Shown: positions 7,234 through 14,088, counted from the stretch's first letter. The stretch is DNA of 15,956 bases from RUG572 sp051884915 (GCA_051884915.1 JBJEWF010000055.1:1-15956), one strand, 5' to 3'. Made by a program: numbers and translations. The notes: generated by a model from the sequence alone, not told the origin.

Positions 7234-7257
7234 CGGCCGGGCGACCCGCGCCGGCCG
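7234..7257 (-). promoter_or_regulatory. GC-rich hairpin between fkp and fucP
   Basis: In the 42-nt gap, the mRNA contains CGGCCGG and CCGGCCG arms around a 10-nt loop (7241-7250), a 7-bp all-GC stem. It sits between the fkp stop and the fucP ribosome binding site with no T-tract, so it may set differential mRNA stability rather than end transcription. Function is inferred. Confidence 0.35.
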
Positions 7258-7258
7258 G

Positions 7259-10108
7259 TTACAGGACCGTGACCTTGAGTCCGACCGGATCGACGCGGAA
7301 GTCGAAGAACCGGGCGGCGGCGTTCGGGGGATCGGATTCGAGGCCGGCGCGCAGACGGCGGGCCGCCGCGACGCTCTTCGCCACCATGAACACGAAGCCG
7401 CCGCCGCCGGCGCCCGGCAGCAGGACCGCCAGGACCTCCTTCTTCACGCGGGCCAGCAGCGCCTCGATCGCGGGATCCGTCGAGCCGGGATCGATCCGCT
7501 TCTTCAGTTCCCAATACGCCCCCACGCCGGCGACGAAGCCCTCGACGTCCCCCCGCTCCAGCGCCGCCGCCATCTGGCGGGCGCCGTTCTTCAGGCCGTC
7601 CACGATGTCCAGGATGTCGCCGGCGCGCGACACGTAGCGGTCGACCACGTTGTTGAGGATGTTCCGCGCCATGCGCTTCCGCCCGGTGAAGTAGAGCAGG
7701 CACCGTTCCGCCAGAGGCTGCTTCTCCCCGCCGACGAACGGGAGCGGGCGGCAGGTCGGCGTCTGGTCGCAGCCCGGCACGGTCTCGATCAGCTTCACGC
7801 CCGGCAGCAGCCCGCCGATCTGGTCCTGCCAGCCGCCGCCCGTGCACATGCGCTGTTCGAGGATGGACGTCAGGCGGATCAGCCGCGCGGGATCGTAGGG
7901 GATGCCGAGAACGCGGTCCAGGCACGCCAGCACGGCCGCGCCCAGGATCGAACTCGTCCCCATGCCGCTTCCCTTCGGCAGCGCGGAGAAGATGGTCAGG
8001 TCGAGCCCGCCCCCCAGCTTCTCCAGCCACGCGCGCAGCGAGCCGCCCTTCGCCGACGGGACAAGCCCCGCCAGGACGAGCGCCGCTTTCGGGATCGCGC
8101 TCCAGTCGTGCGGATCCGAATGGTCCTGGATCTCCTCGGCCGTCGTGAACGTCCGGCTGTCGCCCAGGTCGATGGACGAGACGCGGATGCGGCAGGCGTC
8201 CGTCAGTTTCGCCATCGCCTGGATGGGATACTGGCCGTTCAGGGTCACCGCCGCGTTGACGACGGCGCCGCCCCGTTCGAGGCAGATCGGCGGCGTGTCG
8301 CTCCAGCCGCCCGCCAGATCGATGCGGACCGGCGACGTCACCCACACGACCTGGTCCTTGAGGATGGCCGCTTTCCGCGGCTCCGCCGGCGCCTGGTAGC
8401 TGCGCGAAACGGCGGCGGCCACGCGGAGGCGGTTCACTTCGCGGAGAATCGCCGTCCGCGCCGCCAGCATGCGGGCATGGTCGACCTGCGGCACCAGCGC
8501 GCCGAACGCGTGCAGCGAGGGTCGCGGCGCGACGCGCCCGGCGAGCACGTCGAGCGCGTGGGCCACGACGGCGTCGGGCGTGCCGACCTTCCACAGCCGG
8601 GCGTCCCATTTGCCGTCCGTCTTGAAATTGTCGTCCAGCGCGTAGGCGACGGCCGTCCAGTCGTCCTTGCCGACGGGCAGGCAGACCAGCCCCGTCTCCT
8701 TCGGCAGCGCGATCGGAACCGAACAGGCCGCGGGGACGCCCGTCAGGAGGCAGCGTCCGCCCAGGGACACGGGAGCCTTCAGCCAGCAGCCCTCGATCAC
8801 GCCGCCCCGCCCCGTGACGGGTCCTTCGAGCACGGCGTTGAACCGCCAGACCGATTTCGGCGCCTCGCCTTCGGCCAGCGTCGCGTTGGCGAAGGACTGC
8901 GCCGTCGCCGTGCGCGACGGTTCGGCCAGCCCCGCCAGCAGTTCGCGGCTCGACCCCATGTGGAAGAAATCGCAGAAGGGCATCACGTTCACGTGAAACG
9001 GCGTCCCCCGGAAGAACTTCGCCAGCCGCGGCTCGCCGCGGCCGAGCAGGGCCAGGGCGAACTGCTCGTAGATGTCCAGGCACGGCGCCGTCGCCAGCCA
9101 CGCCGCCTCCGCGCCGGCAAAGGCGAGCATGGCGCGCGCCAGTTCGGGATCGAGGGAGAGAATCCCCGTGTCCACCGCCACGCGGCCATGGACGTCCACC
9201 GCGCCCGCCTCGACCGCCGCCGCGGGCGAGGGCTTCTGGAGAAAGCCCGTCACCGGACGACAGACCGAATAGCCGGGCTTCGCGGCGCCGTCGAACACGT
9301 AGACGCCGTGGCGCGAGCCGCGCGCCATCGTGTCGAACCAGGCCACGCCCGTCAGACCGGGCTGCGCGAAATCGAGATTCTTCGTGTCGAACGTCAGCAG
9401 CGCGTCGCCGGCAAGCACCAGGACCTGCCCGCCCGCCCGCTCCGGCAAGGCGGCCGCGCGGCGGACGATCAGGTCGAACAGCGCGAGCGGCCGGCCGTCC
9501 TCCGTCGTGCACGGCAACGGCGTGAAGGCCTTGCCCATCGCCGCGTAGGCGGGCGTGCGGCGGCTGTCGCCGCCGGAATGGCAGACGAGGATGCGCCGGT
9601 TGGCGAAGGGATCGGGCCGCGACCCGGCCAGCACGCGGAAGGCGTTCAGCGTGGCGCCCAGCGAACCGACGCGCCGGCCGCCCGGGTCGGGAATGACGAC
9701 CACTTCGGTCCCCGCCGGAAAGAACCCGCGCTGCCGCCGCCAGGCGATCTGGGCGCGGTAGCCCGCGGCCTGGGCCTCGTTCGCCGCCGTGACCACGATC
9801 ACGTCGAAGGACGCCGCGCCCCGGCGGCTCACGGGCGCCGGAGCGGCCGCGTCCGCTCCGGCCGCCAGACTGGCCGCGGCGCGCGCCAGTTCATACTGGC
9901 TCTGGAGGTTCCGCCAGAAATCCGGGGCCGTCCCGAAATACGCCGCCAGCCGCGCGGCCGTGTCGGCGGAAATGCCCCGCCGGCCAAGGACGATTTCGTT
10001 GATGCGGCGCAGCGGCACCCGGAGCTCCTTGGCGAGACGGTACTGCGACAGGCCGCGCGGCCGGATGAATTCCTCCAGCAGGATCTTTCCGGGATGGGCA
10101 GGTTTCAT
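7259..10108 (-). CDS. fkp: HTH (HigA/XRE-type)-fused bifunctional L-fucokinase / L-fucose-1-phosphate guanylyltransferase
   Basis: A 949-residue protein with three parts. Residues 1-80 form a complete HigA-like XRE helix-turn-helix domain (HPGKILLEEF, SQYRLAKELRVPLRRINEIV, GTAPDFWRNLQSQYEL). After an Ala/Pro linker (about 80-98) comes the guanylyltransferase domain, with GSLGATLNA (148-156) and HSGGDSRRTP (177-186). The C-terminal GHMP kinase domain (about 585-949) has SPVRIDLAGGWSDTPP, the ATP loop PKGSGMGTSS (711-720) and PGAGGGGF (898-905). The enzyme phosphorylates L-fucose at C1, then uses GTP to make GDP-fucose, as in Bacteroides FKP and plant FKGP; those lack an HTH. ATG 10108 is chosen because AAGGAAAG lies 10 nt upstream; TTG at 10129 would add 7 residues. 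It is first in the operon with fucP and fucU. A dyad overlaps its promoter, suggesting self-regulation. Confidence 0.94.
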   Translation of the reverse strand: MKPAHPGKILLEEFIRPRGLSQYRLAKELRVPLRRINEIVLGRRGISADTAARLAAYFGTAPDFWRNLQSQYELARAAASLAAGADAAAPAPVSRRGAASFDVIVVTAANEAQAAGYRAQIAWRRQRGFFPAGTEVVVIPDPGGRRVGSLGATLNAFRVLAGSRPDPFANRRILVCHSGGDSRRTPAYAAMGKAFTPLPCTTEDGRPLALFDLIVRRAAALPERAGGQVLVLAGDALLTFDTKNLDFAQPGLTGVAWFDTMARGSRHGVYVFDGAAKPGYSVCRPVTGFLQKPSPAAAVEAGAVDVHGRVAVDTGILSLDPELARAMLAFAGAEAAWLATAPCLDIYEQFALALLGRGEPRLAKFFRGTPFHVNVMPFCDFFHMGSSRELLAGLAEPSRTATAQSFANATLAEGEAPKSVWRFNAVLEGPVTGRGGVIEGCWLKAPVSLGGRCLLTGVPAACSVPIALPKETGLVCLPVGKDDWTAVAYALDDNFKTDGKWDARLWKVGTPDAVVAHALDVLAGRVAPRPSLHAFGALVPQVDHARMLAARTAILREVNRLRVAAAVSRSYQAPAEPRKAAILKDQVVWVTSPVRIDLAGGWSDTPPICLERGGAVVNAAVTLNGQYPIQAMAKLTDACRIRVSSIDLGDSRTFTTAEEIQDHSDPHDWSAIPKAALVLAGLVPSAKGGSLRAWLEKLGGGLDLTIFSALPKGSGMGTSSILGAAVLACLDRVLGIPYDPARLIRLTSILEQRMCTGGGWQDQIGGLLPGVKLIETVPGCDQTPTCRPLPFVGGEKQPLAERCLLYFTGRKRMARNILNNVVDRYVSRAGDILDIVDGLKNGARQMAAALERGDVEGFVAGVGAYWELKKRIDPGSTDPAIEALLARVKKEVLAVLLPGAGGGGFVFMVAKSVAAARRLRAGLESDPPNAAARFFDFRVDPVGLKVTVL

Positions 10109-10136
10109 GGCGAGGCGACTTTCCTTCAATGGTATC

Positions 10137-10160
10137 GGATGCGGTTATCATATCGCATCC
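10137..10160. promoter_or_regulatory. Inverted repeat over the fkp promoter (putative operator)
   Basis: GGATGCG (10137-10143) and CGCATCC (10154-10160) form a perfect 7+7 dyad with a 10-bp spacer. The -10 box TATGAT of the fkp promoter lies wholly inside the spacer, so a bound dimer would block RNA polymerase. The arms are 17 bp apart centre to centre, compatible with a dimeric XRE-family regulator. The natural candidate is the HTH domain encoded by fkp itself; this link is inferred. Confidence 0.6.
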
Positions 10161-10175
10161 CGTTGTCCCCGTCAA
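10147..10175 (-). promoter_or_regulatory. Promoter of the fkp-fucP-fucU operon
   Basis: On the minus strand, TTGACG (10175-10170) and TATGAT (10152-10147) are separated by 17 nt. The predicted start is near 10140, giving a leader of about 32 nt with an AAGGAAAG ribosome binding site. Confidence 0.75.
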
Positions 10176-10188
10176 GCCCGGCCAAGTG

Positions 10189-10397
10189 AGTGGTCAGTGG
10201 TCAGTGGGCAGTGGGCAGATGGATTTTTTAGCCGCAAAGAACGCAAAGGACGCAAAGAAAGAGAGTGTTCAGTGGGCAATGGTCAGTGTTCAGTGGGCAG
10301 ATGGATTTTTTAGCCGCAAAGAACGCAAAGGACGCAAAGAAAGAGAGTGGTCAGTGGTCAGGCGGGAACGGAACTTCGCACGCGACCACTGACCACT
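10189..10397. repeat. Short repeat element, copy A (209 bp, with terminal inverted repeats)
   Basis: The element has 14-bp perfect terminal inverted repeats: AGTGGTCAGTGGTC at 10189-10202 and its complement at 10384-10397. A third copy of the arm at 10346-10359 can form a tight hairpin with the right end (24-nt loop). Inside, a unit of about 59 bp (CAGTGGGCAGATGG, a T-run, then CGCAAAGAA/CGCAAAGGA/CGCAAAGAA 9-mers) occurs twice with an 82-bp period (10209 and 10291). The element fills the space between the fkp promoter and the glycosyltransferase. Its right end supplies the last two bases of that gene's TAG stop. No open frame or transposase is present. Copy B lies at 11714-11841. Confidence 0.85.
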
Positions 10398-11610
10398 AGC
10401 TTAATGCGTCGTGTCCGCGCGGACGGGCCGCCCGTTCGCACAGGTGCCGGACATACTGCGCGTAGATCGTCTCGGCGCGCAGTTCCTCCGGCAGCGCCAC
10501 CCGGCCGGCCGGCACCCCTTCCACGGCGCGAATGAACGACGCCCCGTCGCCCCAGTCGTAGGTGCGCCCGGTTCCCGTGCGCGCCAGCAGTTCGCCGCAT
10601 TCCCCGTGCAGGCTGCTCACCACCGGCAGACCCGCCTTCAGGTAGTCGCCCAGCTTGTACGGCAGCCCCACCCAGCTGTCGTCCCGCATGGGGACGAGGC
10701 CCACGGAACAGGACGCCAGCAGGGCCTCCAGGTCCGCCGCGCCGAGATAGCCATGGAAACGGACGCGATCCGCCACGCCCCGCGCGGCGGCCTCGGCCTT
10801 GAGCGCCGCCAGGCGCGGCCCCAAGCCGGCCACGTCCAGCGTCCACGCCGGCCGCGCCGCCAGCGCCCGGATCGCCGTCGCCAGATCGTAGCCCGCGCCC
10901 AGATTCCCGACGTAGACGAGCCGCGGCGCCGGCGGCGGCGCCGCCGCCGGCCGGTGCCGGCCGTCCGCCTCCGCCGCGATGCCGTGGTAGGCAAGCAGGA
11001 AATCCGGCCGTCCCGACAGCCGCGCATACCGCCGGCAGACGCCCGTCACGACGTCCGCCTCGCGGTACACCGCGCGAATGGCGCGGCGCATCGGCGCAAG
11101 CGCCAGCATTCCCAGCCGCTTCAGCCCCCGCGGGAAGAGCCGCGCGAACGTCTCCGGCCAGGCGTCCTGGATGTCGCAGACGAACGTCGCCCCGCACGCC
11201 TTCGCGACGCGCCGTGCCGCCGCGCAGAGTCCCACCGGGGGCGTGCTGGCGACGACGAGATCCGGGCGCGCGGCGCGCCGGGCGGCTTCCGCAAAGGTGC
11301 GGGCCAGCCGCCGATGGCTGAGAATCCGCTGCCAGCACACGTTCGCCGGATAGGGCCGCGTCGGCAGCAGAACGACGTCCAAACCTTCCGCGCGGAGCCG
11401 GCGGCTGGCGGCCGCGGCGCGGGCGCCGTCCCGTTCTCCGCCGGCGTCCCGGACGGTCCGCCGCCGCTTCGTCGCGTGGCTGAAATCGCTCGTCCAGAGC
11501 GTGACCCGGTGCCCGGCGGCCGCGAACGCGCGCGCCATGAGCCAGTACCGCTGCGGGCGATTCCCCTCCAGCGGCAGATTGTCGAACGGATTGACGATCC
11601 AGACGTTCAT
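10396..11610 (-). CDS. GT4-family glycosyltransferase (WbuB-like)
   Basis: A 404-residue GT-B fold glycosyltransferase. The start MNVWIVNPFDNLPLEGNRPQ and the WTSDFSHATKRRR stretch (39-51) are typical of capsule/O-antigen GT4 enzymes. CDIQDAWPETF (145-155) is the WbuB-like signature, LVYVGNLGAGYDL (231-243) opens the donor domain, and LPYKLGDYLKAGLPVV marks the nucleotide-sugar site. WbuB-type enzymes transfer deoxy-amino sugars such as N-acetylfucosamine; a fucose-like donor is attractive given the adjacent salvage operon but unproven. No Shine-Dalgarno precedes the ATG. An in-frame 18-codon ORF stops 3 nt upstream, suggesting translational coupling. The C-terminal stop codon lies in the edge of repeat copy A, and repeat copy B lies upstream, so the gene is bracketed by direct repeats. 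Confidence 0.9.
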   Translation of the reverse strand: MNVWIVNPFDNLPLEGNRPQRYWLMARAFAAAGHRVTLWTSDFSHATKRRRTVRDAGGERDGARAAAASRRLRAEGLDVVLLPTRPYPANVCWQRILSHRRLARTFAEAARRAARPDLVVASTPPVGLCAAARRVAKACGATFVCDIQDAWPETFARLFPRGLKRLGMLALAPMRRAIRAVYREADVVTGVCRRYARLSGRPDFLLAYHGIAAEADGRHRPAAAPPPAPRLVYVGNLGAGYDLATAIRALAARPAWTLDVAGLGPRLAALKAEAAARGVADRVRFHGYLGAADLEALLASCSVGLVPMRDDSWVGLPYKLGDYLKAGLPVVSSLHGECGELLARTGTGRTYDWGDGASFIRAVEGVPAGRVALPEELRAETIYAQYVRHLCERAARPRGHDALS

Positions 11611-11613
11611 CGT

Positions 11614-11670
11614 TCATCGGCGGAACACGCCGGCCGCACCCGCGGCCCCAACCACTTTCGTCTTCCGCAT
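11614..11670 (-). CDS. Putative leaderless 18-residue upstream ORF
   Basis: ATG 11670 is 6 nt after the -10 box TATACT and opens an 18-codon frame (MRKTKVVGAAGAAGVFRR) ending in TGA at 11616-11614. Only ACG separates this TGA from the glycosyltransferase ATG at 11610, in the same frame. Termination and reinitiation could set glycosyltransferase expression in place of a Shine-Dalgarno. It could also simply be 5' untranslated sequence. Confidence 0.4.
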   Translation of the reverse strand: MRKTKVVGAAGAAGVFRR

Positions 11671-11676
11671 GGCGGA

Positions 11677-11706
11677 AGTATAGCACAAGCCAGCCGGTCC
11701 AATCAA
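11677..11706 (-). promoter_or_regulatory. Promoter of the WbuB-like glycosyltransferase
   Basis: On the minus strand, TTGATT (11706-11701), an 18-nt spacer ending TGC, and TATACT (11682-11677) form an extended -10 promoter. The next ATG (11670) begins exactly 6 nt later. The -35 lies 8 bp from the left end of repeat copy B. Confidence 0.7.
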
Positions 11707-11713
11707 TTGGGAT

Positions 11714-11841
11714 AGTGGGCAGTGGGCAGTGGGCAGATGGATATTTTTAGCCGCAAAGAACGCAAAGGACGCAAAGAAAGAGAGTGGTCAGTGAGCAGTG
11801 GTCAGGCGAGAACGGAGCTTCGCACGCGACCATTGACCACT
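11714..11841. repeat. Short repeat element, copy B (128 bp)
   Basis: It begins AGTGGGCAGTGGGCAG, continues with GGGCAGATGG, a short A/T run and the three CGCAAAG 9-mers, and ends CGCACGCGACCATTGACCACT. It shares nearly all of copy A's single-unit sequence in the same orientation, without the internal duplication. The terminal arms are imperfect here. Its right end forms the last base of the EamA gene's TGA stop (11843-11841), the same placement copy A has at the end of the glycosyltransferase gene. Confidence 0.85.
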
Positions 11842-12707
11842 CAAGCCCGGCGCATGGCCAGGCCCATGGCGGCAATGAGCACGAAGCCGATCCAGCTGGA
11901 GACGTCCAGGACCTGGTCGAACATCAGGAAGCCCAGCAGCGCCGAAAAGACGACGTTCAGGTAGTCGTAGACGGCGATCTCGCGCGCCGGCGCGAACCGG
12001 TAGGCGAAGGTGATGCCGAATTGGCCGATGGCCGCCCCGACGCCCGTCCCGGCCAGAATCGCCACCTGGGCGGCTGTCATCGGGTGGTAGTCGAACACGA
12101 GAAACGGCAGGGAGGACAGGCAGGAGAACGCCGAGAAGAACAGCACGATCAGCCGCGAATCGACCTTCAGCAGACCGAGTTCCCGCACACAGGCGTAGGC
12201 GCAACCCGCGCACACGCCGCCGAACAGGCCGACCAGGGCCGGGAACGGCGCCCCGCCGGCGAAACTGGGCTTGACCACGAACAGCGCCCCCGCAAACGCC
12301 CCGACGATGCAGAGCGTCTGCCGGAGCGAGATCCGCTCGCGGATGAACAGCCAGCTGAAAAGCACGGTGAAGAACGGCGCCAGCTTGTTCAGGGTCATCG
12401 CGTCGCCCAGCGGGATGCGGCCCAGCGCGTAGAAATTGCAGAAGATGCCGGCCGTCCCCCAGACGGACCGGAGCAGGAGCAGCGCCCAGTTCTTGCGGAC
12501 GACCTGCCGCGCGGTGGCGAACGCCGGACTGCGGACGAACATCGGCGCGGCGATCAGGACCGCCACCAGATTGCGGAAGAAGCTTTTCTGGAAAGACGAG
12601 ACGGGGCCGCCGTGGCAATCGGTCCACCGGACGCACATGCCCATCACGGCGAAGCCGAACGCCGAGGCGACGATGCACAGGATGCCCTTGGTCCGGTTGG
12701 TCGGCAT
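11841..12707 (-). CDS. EamA/DMT-superfamily transporter
   Basis: A 288-residue inner-membrane protein with ten predicted hydrophobic segments arranged as two EamA repeats of five. Recognisable family features are the first-helix FGFAVMGMCVRW, RNLVAVLIAAP, RSVWGTAGIFCNFYALGRIPLGDAMTLNKLAPFFTVLFSWLFIRERI (end of repeat 1), and the mirrored AIGQFGITFAYRFAPAREIAVYDYLNVVFSALLG in repeat 2. Members export or exchange metabolites (amino acids, nucleosides, SAM); the substrate cannot be read from sequence. It starts 2 nt after the SDR stop, so it is the last gene of the overlapping operon. Its stop codon sits at the edge of repeat copy B. Confidence 0.93.
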   Translation of the reverse strand: MPTNRTKGILCIVASAFGFAVMGMCVRWTDCHGGPVSSFQKSFFRNLVAVLIAAPMFVRSPAFATARQVVRKNWALLLLRSVWGTAGIFCNFYALGRIPLGDAMTLNKLAPFFTVLFSWLFIRERISLRQTLCIVGAFAGALFVVKPSFAGGAPFPALVGLFGGVCAGCAYACVRELGLLKVDSRLIVLFFSAFSCLSSLPFLVFDYHPMTAAQVAILAGTGVGAAIGQFGITFAYRFAPAREIAVYDYLNVVFSALLGFLMFDQVLDVSSWIGFVLIAAMGLAMRRA

Positions 12708-12709
12708 GG

Positions 12710-13504
12710 TCAGAACGCGATCCCCTCCGGGGCGTCCCGGTCCTCCCGCGCGCCGGCGTTCTTCGCGGGCAGGAGGCCCGCGACGAACTCGGCGACGCGC
12801 CAGGGCAGCAGCGACAGGAACCAGACCGCCAGGCGCATGGGCCAGGGGAAGGCGATCAGCCCGACGTTCCGCTCGACCCGCGCGCGGATGATGCGCGCGG
12901 CCTTGTCCGCCTCCATGAAGAACGGCATCGGGCAGGTGTTGCGGTCCGTGATCCGCGAGCGGACGAAGCCCGGACAGAGCACGTTCACGCGGATGCCCTC
13001 GCGCGCCAGCATGCCGCGCAGGGACAGGCCCCAGGACTTCATGCAGGCCTTGGTCGCCGCATAGGCGGGGCAGGTCGCCAGCGGCGCGTAGCCCGCAATC
13101 GACGCCGTCACGACGATCTGCCGCCGGCGCCGCGCCCGCGGCCCGCGGAACAGGTCGATCACCGGCAGGACGACGTTCAGGTTGCCGTCGACGTTCGTCG
13201 CGAAGGTCCGGCGCACGTTGGCCGCGTCCTCGACGCCCGTCCCCACGCCCGCGTTGGAGAACACGATCTCGACCGGCGCCACCGCCTCGCAGGCGTCCAG
13301 CCAGTCCCGGACGGCCGACGCGTCCGCCACGTCGAGAATCCGCGTCGCCACCTGCGCGCCCGCCGCGCGGCAGGCGGCGGCGACGGCCGCCAGCCGCGGC
13401 GCGTTCCGCCCCGCCAGGAAGAGGCGTTCGGCGCCCGCCGCCGCGTATTCCCTGGCGACGGCCGCGCCGATGCCGCTGGAAGCGCCCGTGATCAGCACGT
13501 TCAT
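12710..13504 (-). CDS. Short-chain dehydrogenase/reductase (SDR)
   Basis: A 264-residue classical SDR. It starts MNVLITGASSGIGAAVAREY with the NAD(P)-binding TGxxxGIG at 6-13. It continues with NAG at 84-86, N104, catalytic S135 (VVTASIAGYA) and the Y148-xxx-K152 pair (YAATK). LDVADA at 57-62 is the usual adenine-binding Asp region. After the Rossmann fold comes a hydrophobic stretch (AVWFLSLLPWRVAEFVAGLLP) that may attach it to the membrane. Substrate is unknown. The start overlaps the YgjP-like stop as ATGA (13504-13501), and the EamA gene follows after 2 nt, indicating one mRNA. An upstream in-frame extension runs through the neighbouring gene and is rejected. Confidence 0.93.
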   Translation of the reverse strand: MNVLITGASSGIGAAVAREYAAAGAERLFLAGRNAPRLAAVAAACRAAGAQVATRILDVADASAVRDWLDACEAVAPVEIVFSNAGVGTGVEDAANVRRTFATNVDGNLNVVLPVIDLFRGPRARRRRQIVVTASIAGYAPLATCPAYAATKACMKSWGLSLRGMLAREGIRVNVLCPGFVRSRITDRNTCPMPFFMEADKAARIIRARVERNVGLIAFPWPMRLAVWFLSLLPWRVAEFVAGLLPAKNAGAREDRDAPEGIAF

Positions 13505-14088
13505 GGTTCCCCGCCCTCCGCGTGGCCCGGCGCCTCCGGAAAATCCCGCCGGTTGAGCCGGCGGCGCAACAGCGGCCAGCCCGGCAGACGCGCGTCCATC
13601 AGCGCGCGGAAGCGCGGGCCGTGGTCGTGGACCTGAAGGTGCGTCAATTCGTGGACGACGACATACTCCACCAGCTCCCGCGGCGCGGCCGCCAGTTCCG
13701 TGTTGTAGGTCACGCGCCGCCGGATCCACTGGCAGGACCCCCACAGCGTCTTCATCCGGCGGAGCTGCCACGTCACGCCGGGTTCGGCCAGCCGCCGCGT
13801 CCAGCCGGCAGTCAGGTCCGCCAACAGCGCGCGCAGCCCGGCGAGGGCCTCCCGCGTGGCCGCCCGGCGGACCGCCGCCGGATGCGCCAGCGTCTGCGCG
13901 CGGGACGCGACGCACCATTTCCAATGGGCGCGGACGAAGGCGTCGGCCTCGGCCAGCGTCGCGCGCCAGACGGGAACGGACACGCGGACGCAGCCCGTCG
14001 CGTCGATCCGGACGTTGATGCGGCGGATGCGCTTGCGCACGACCTCCACGCGAATGCCGTCGATGAAATTGACGCCCGTCTTCAGCAT
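13501..14088 (-). CDS. YgjP-like metallopeptidase-domain protein (M48-like, DUF45)
   Basis: A 195-residue cytosolic protein of the YgjP family. The zinc site is visible: HELTH (146-150) with a third histidine at H156 in VHDHGPRF. The family-specific MKTLWGSC (112-119) and TYNTELAAAP precede it, with the conserved RRINVRID strand near the N-terminus. The fold is that of a zincin, and family members are annotated as peptidases; E. coli YgjP has been reported as a UTP pyrophosphatase, so true activity is uncertain. ATG 14088 overlaps the tsaE stop by seven bases, and its own stop overlaps the SDR start, so it sits mid-operon with translational coupling on both sides. Confidence 0.9.
   Translation of the reverse strand: MLKTGVNFIDGIRVEVVRKRIRRINVRIDATGCVRVSVPVWRATLAEADAFVRAHWKWCVASRAQTLAHPAAVRRAATREALAGLRALLADLTAGWTRRLAEPGVTWQLRRMKTLWGSCQWIRRRVTYNTELAAAPRELVEYVVVHELTHLQVHDHGPRFRALMDARLPGWPLLRRRLNRRDFPEAPGHAEGGEP

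Noticed and set aside
7194..9512. A 772-codon minus-strand frame overlapping fkp
   Set aside because: It is a frame-shifted shadow of fkp with Arg/Gly/Ala-rich translation and no recognisable motif.
9868..10108. A HigBA toxin-antitoxin module
   Set aside because: Only the antitoxin-like HTH is present and it is fused to FKP. The region upstream holds a promoter and a repeat element, with no HigB-like frame on either strand.
5447..10189. A 1580-codon open frame on the plus strand opposite fkp, fucP and part of fucU
   Set aside because: It is an artefact of high third-position GC in the real minus-strand genes. Its translation is Arg/Gly/Ala/His-rich low-complexity sequence without domains, while the minus strand encodes three clear families.
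10209..10349. Repeated units resembling a small CRISPR array
   Set aside because: There are only two copies of a 59-bp unit, the intervening sequence is made of the same heptad motif rather than unique spacers, the unit recurs elsewhere as a single copy, and there are no cas genes.
11608..11670. TGA read as an amino acid, giving a glycosyltransferase extended by about 20 residues
   Set aside because: TGA is the normal stop for many genes here (for example ruvC, fucP, tsaE), and the family N-terminus begins at MNVWIVNPF after the TGA. No selenocysteine signal is seen.
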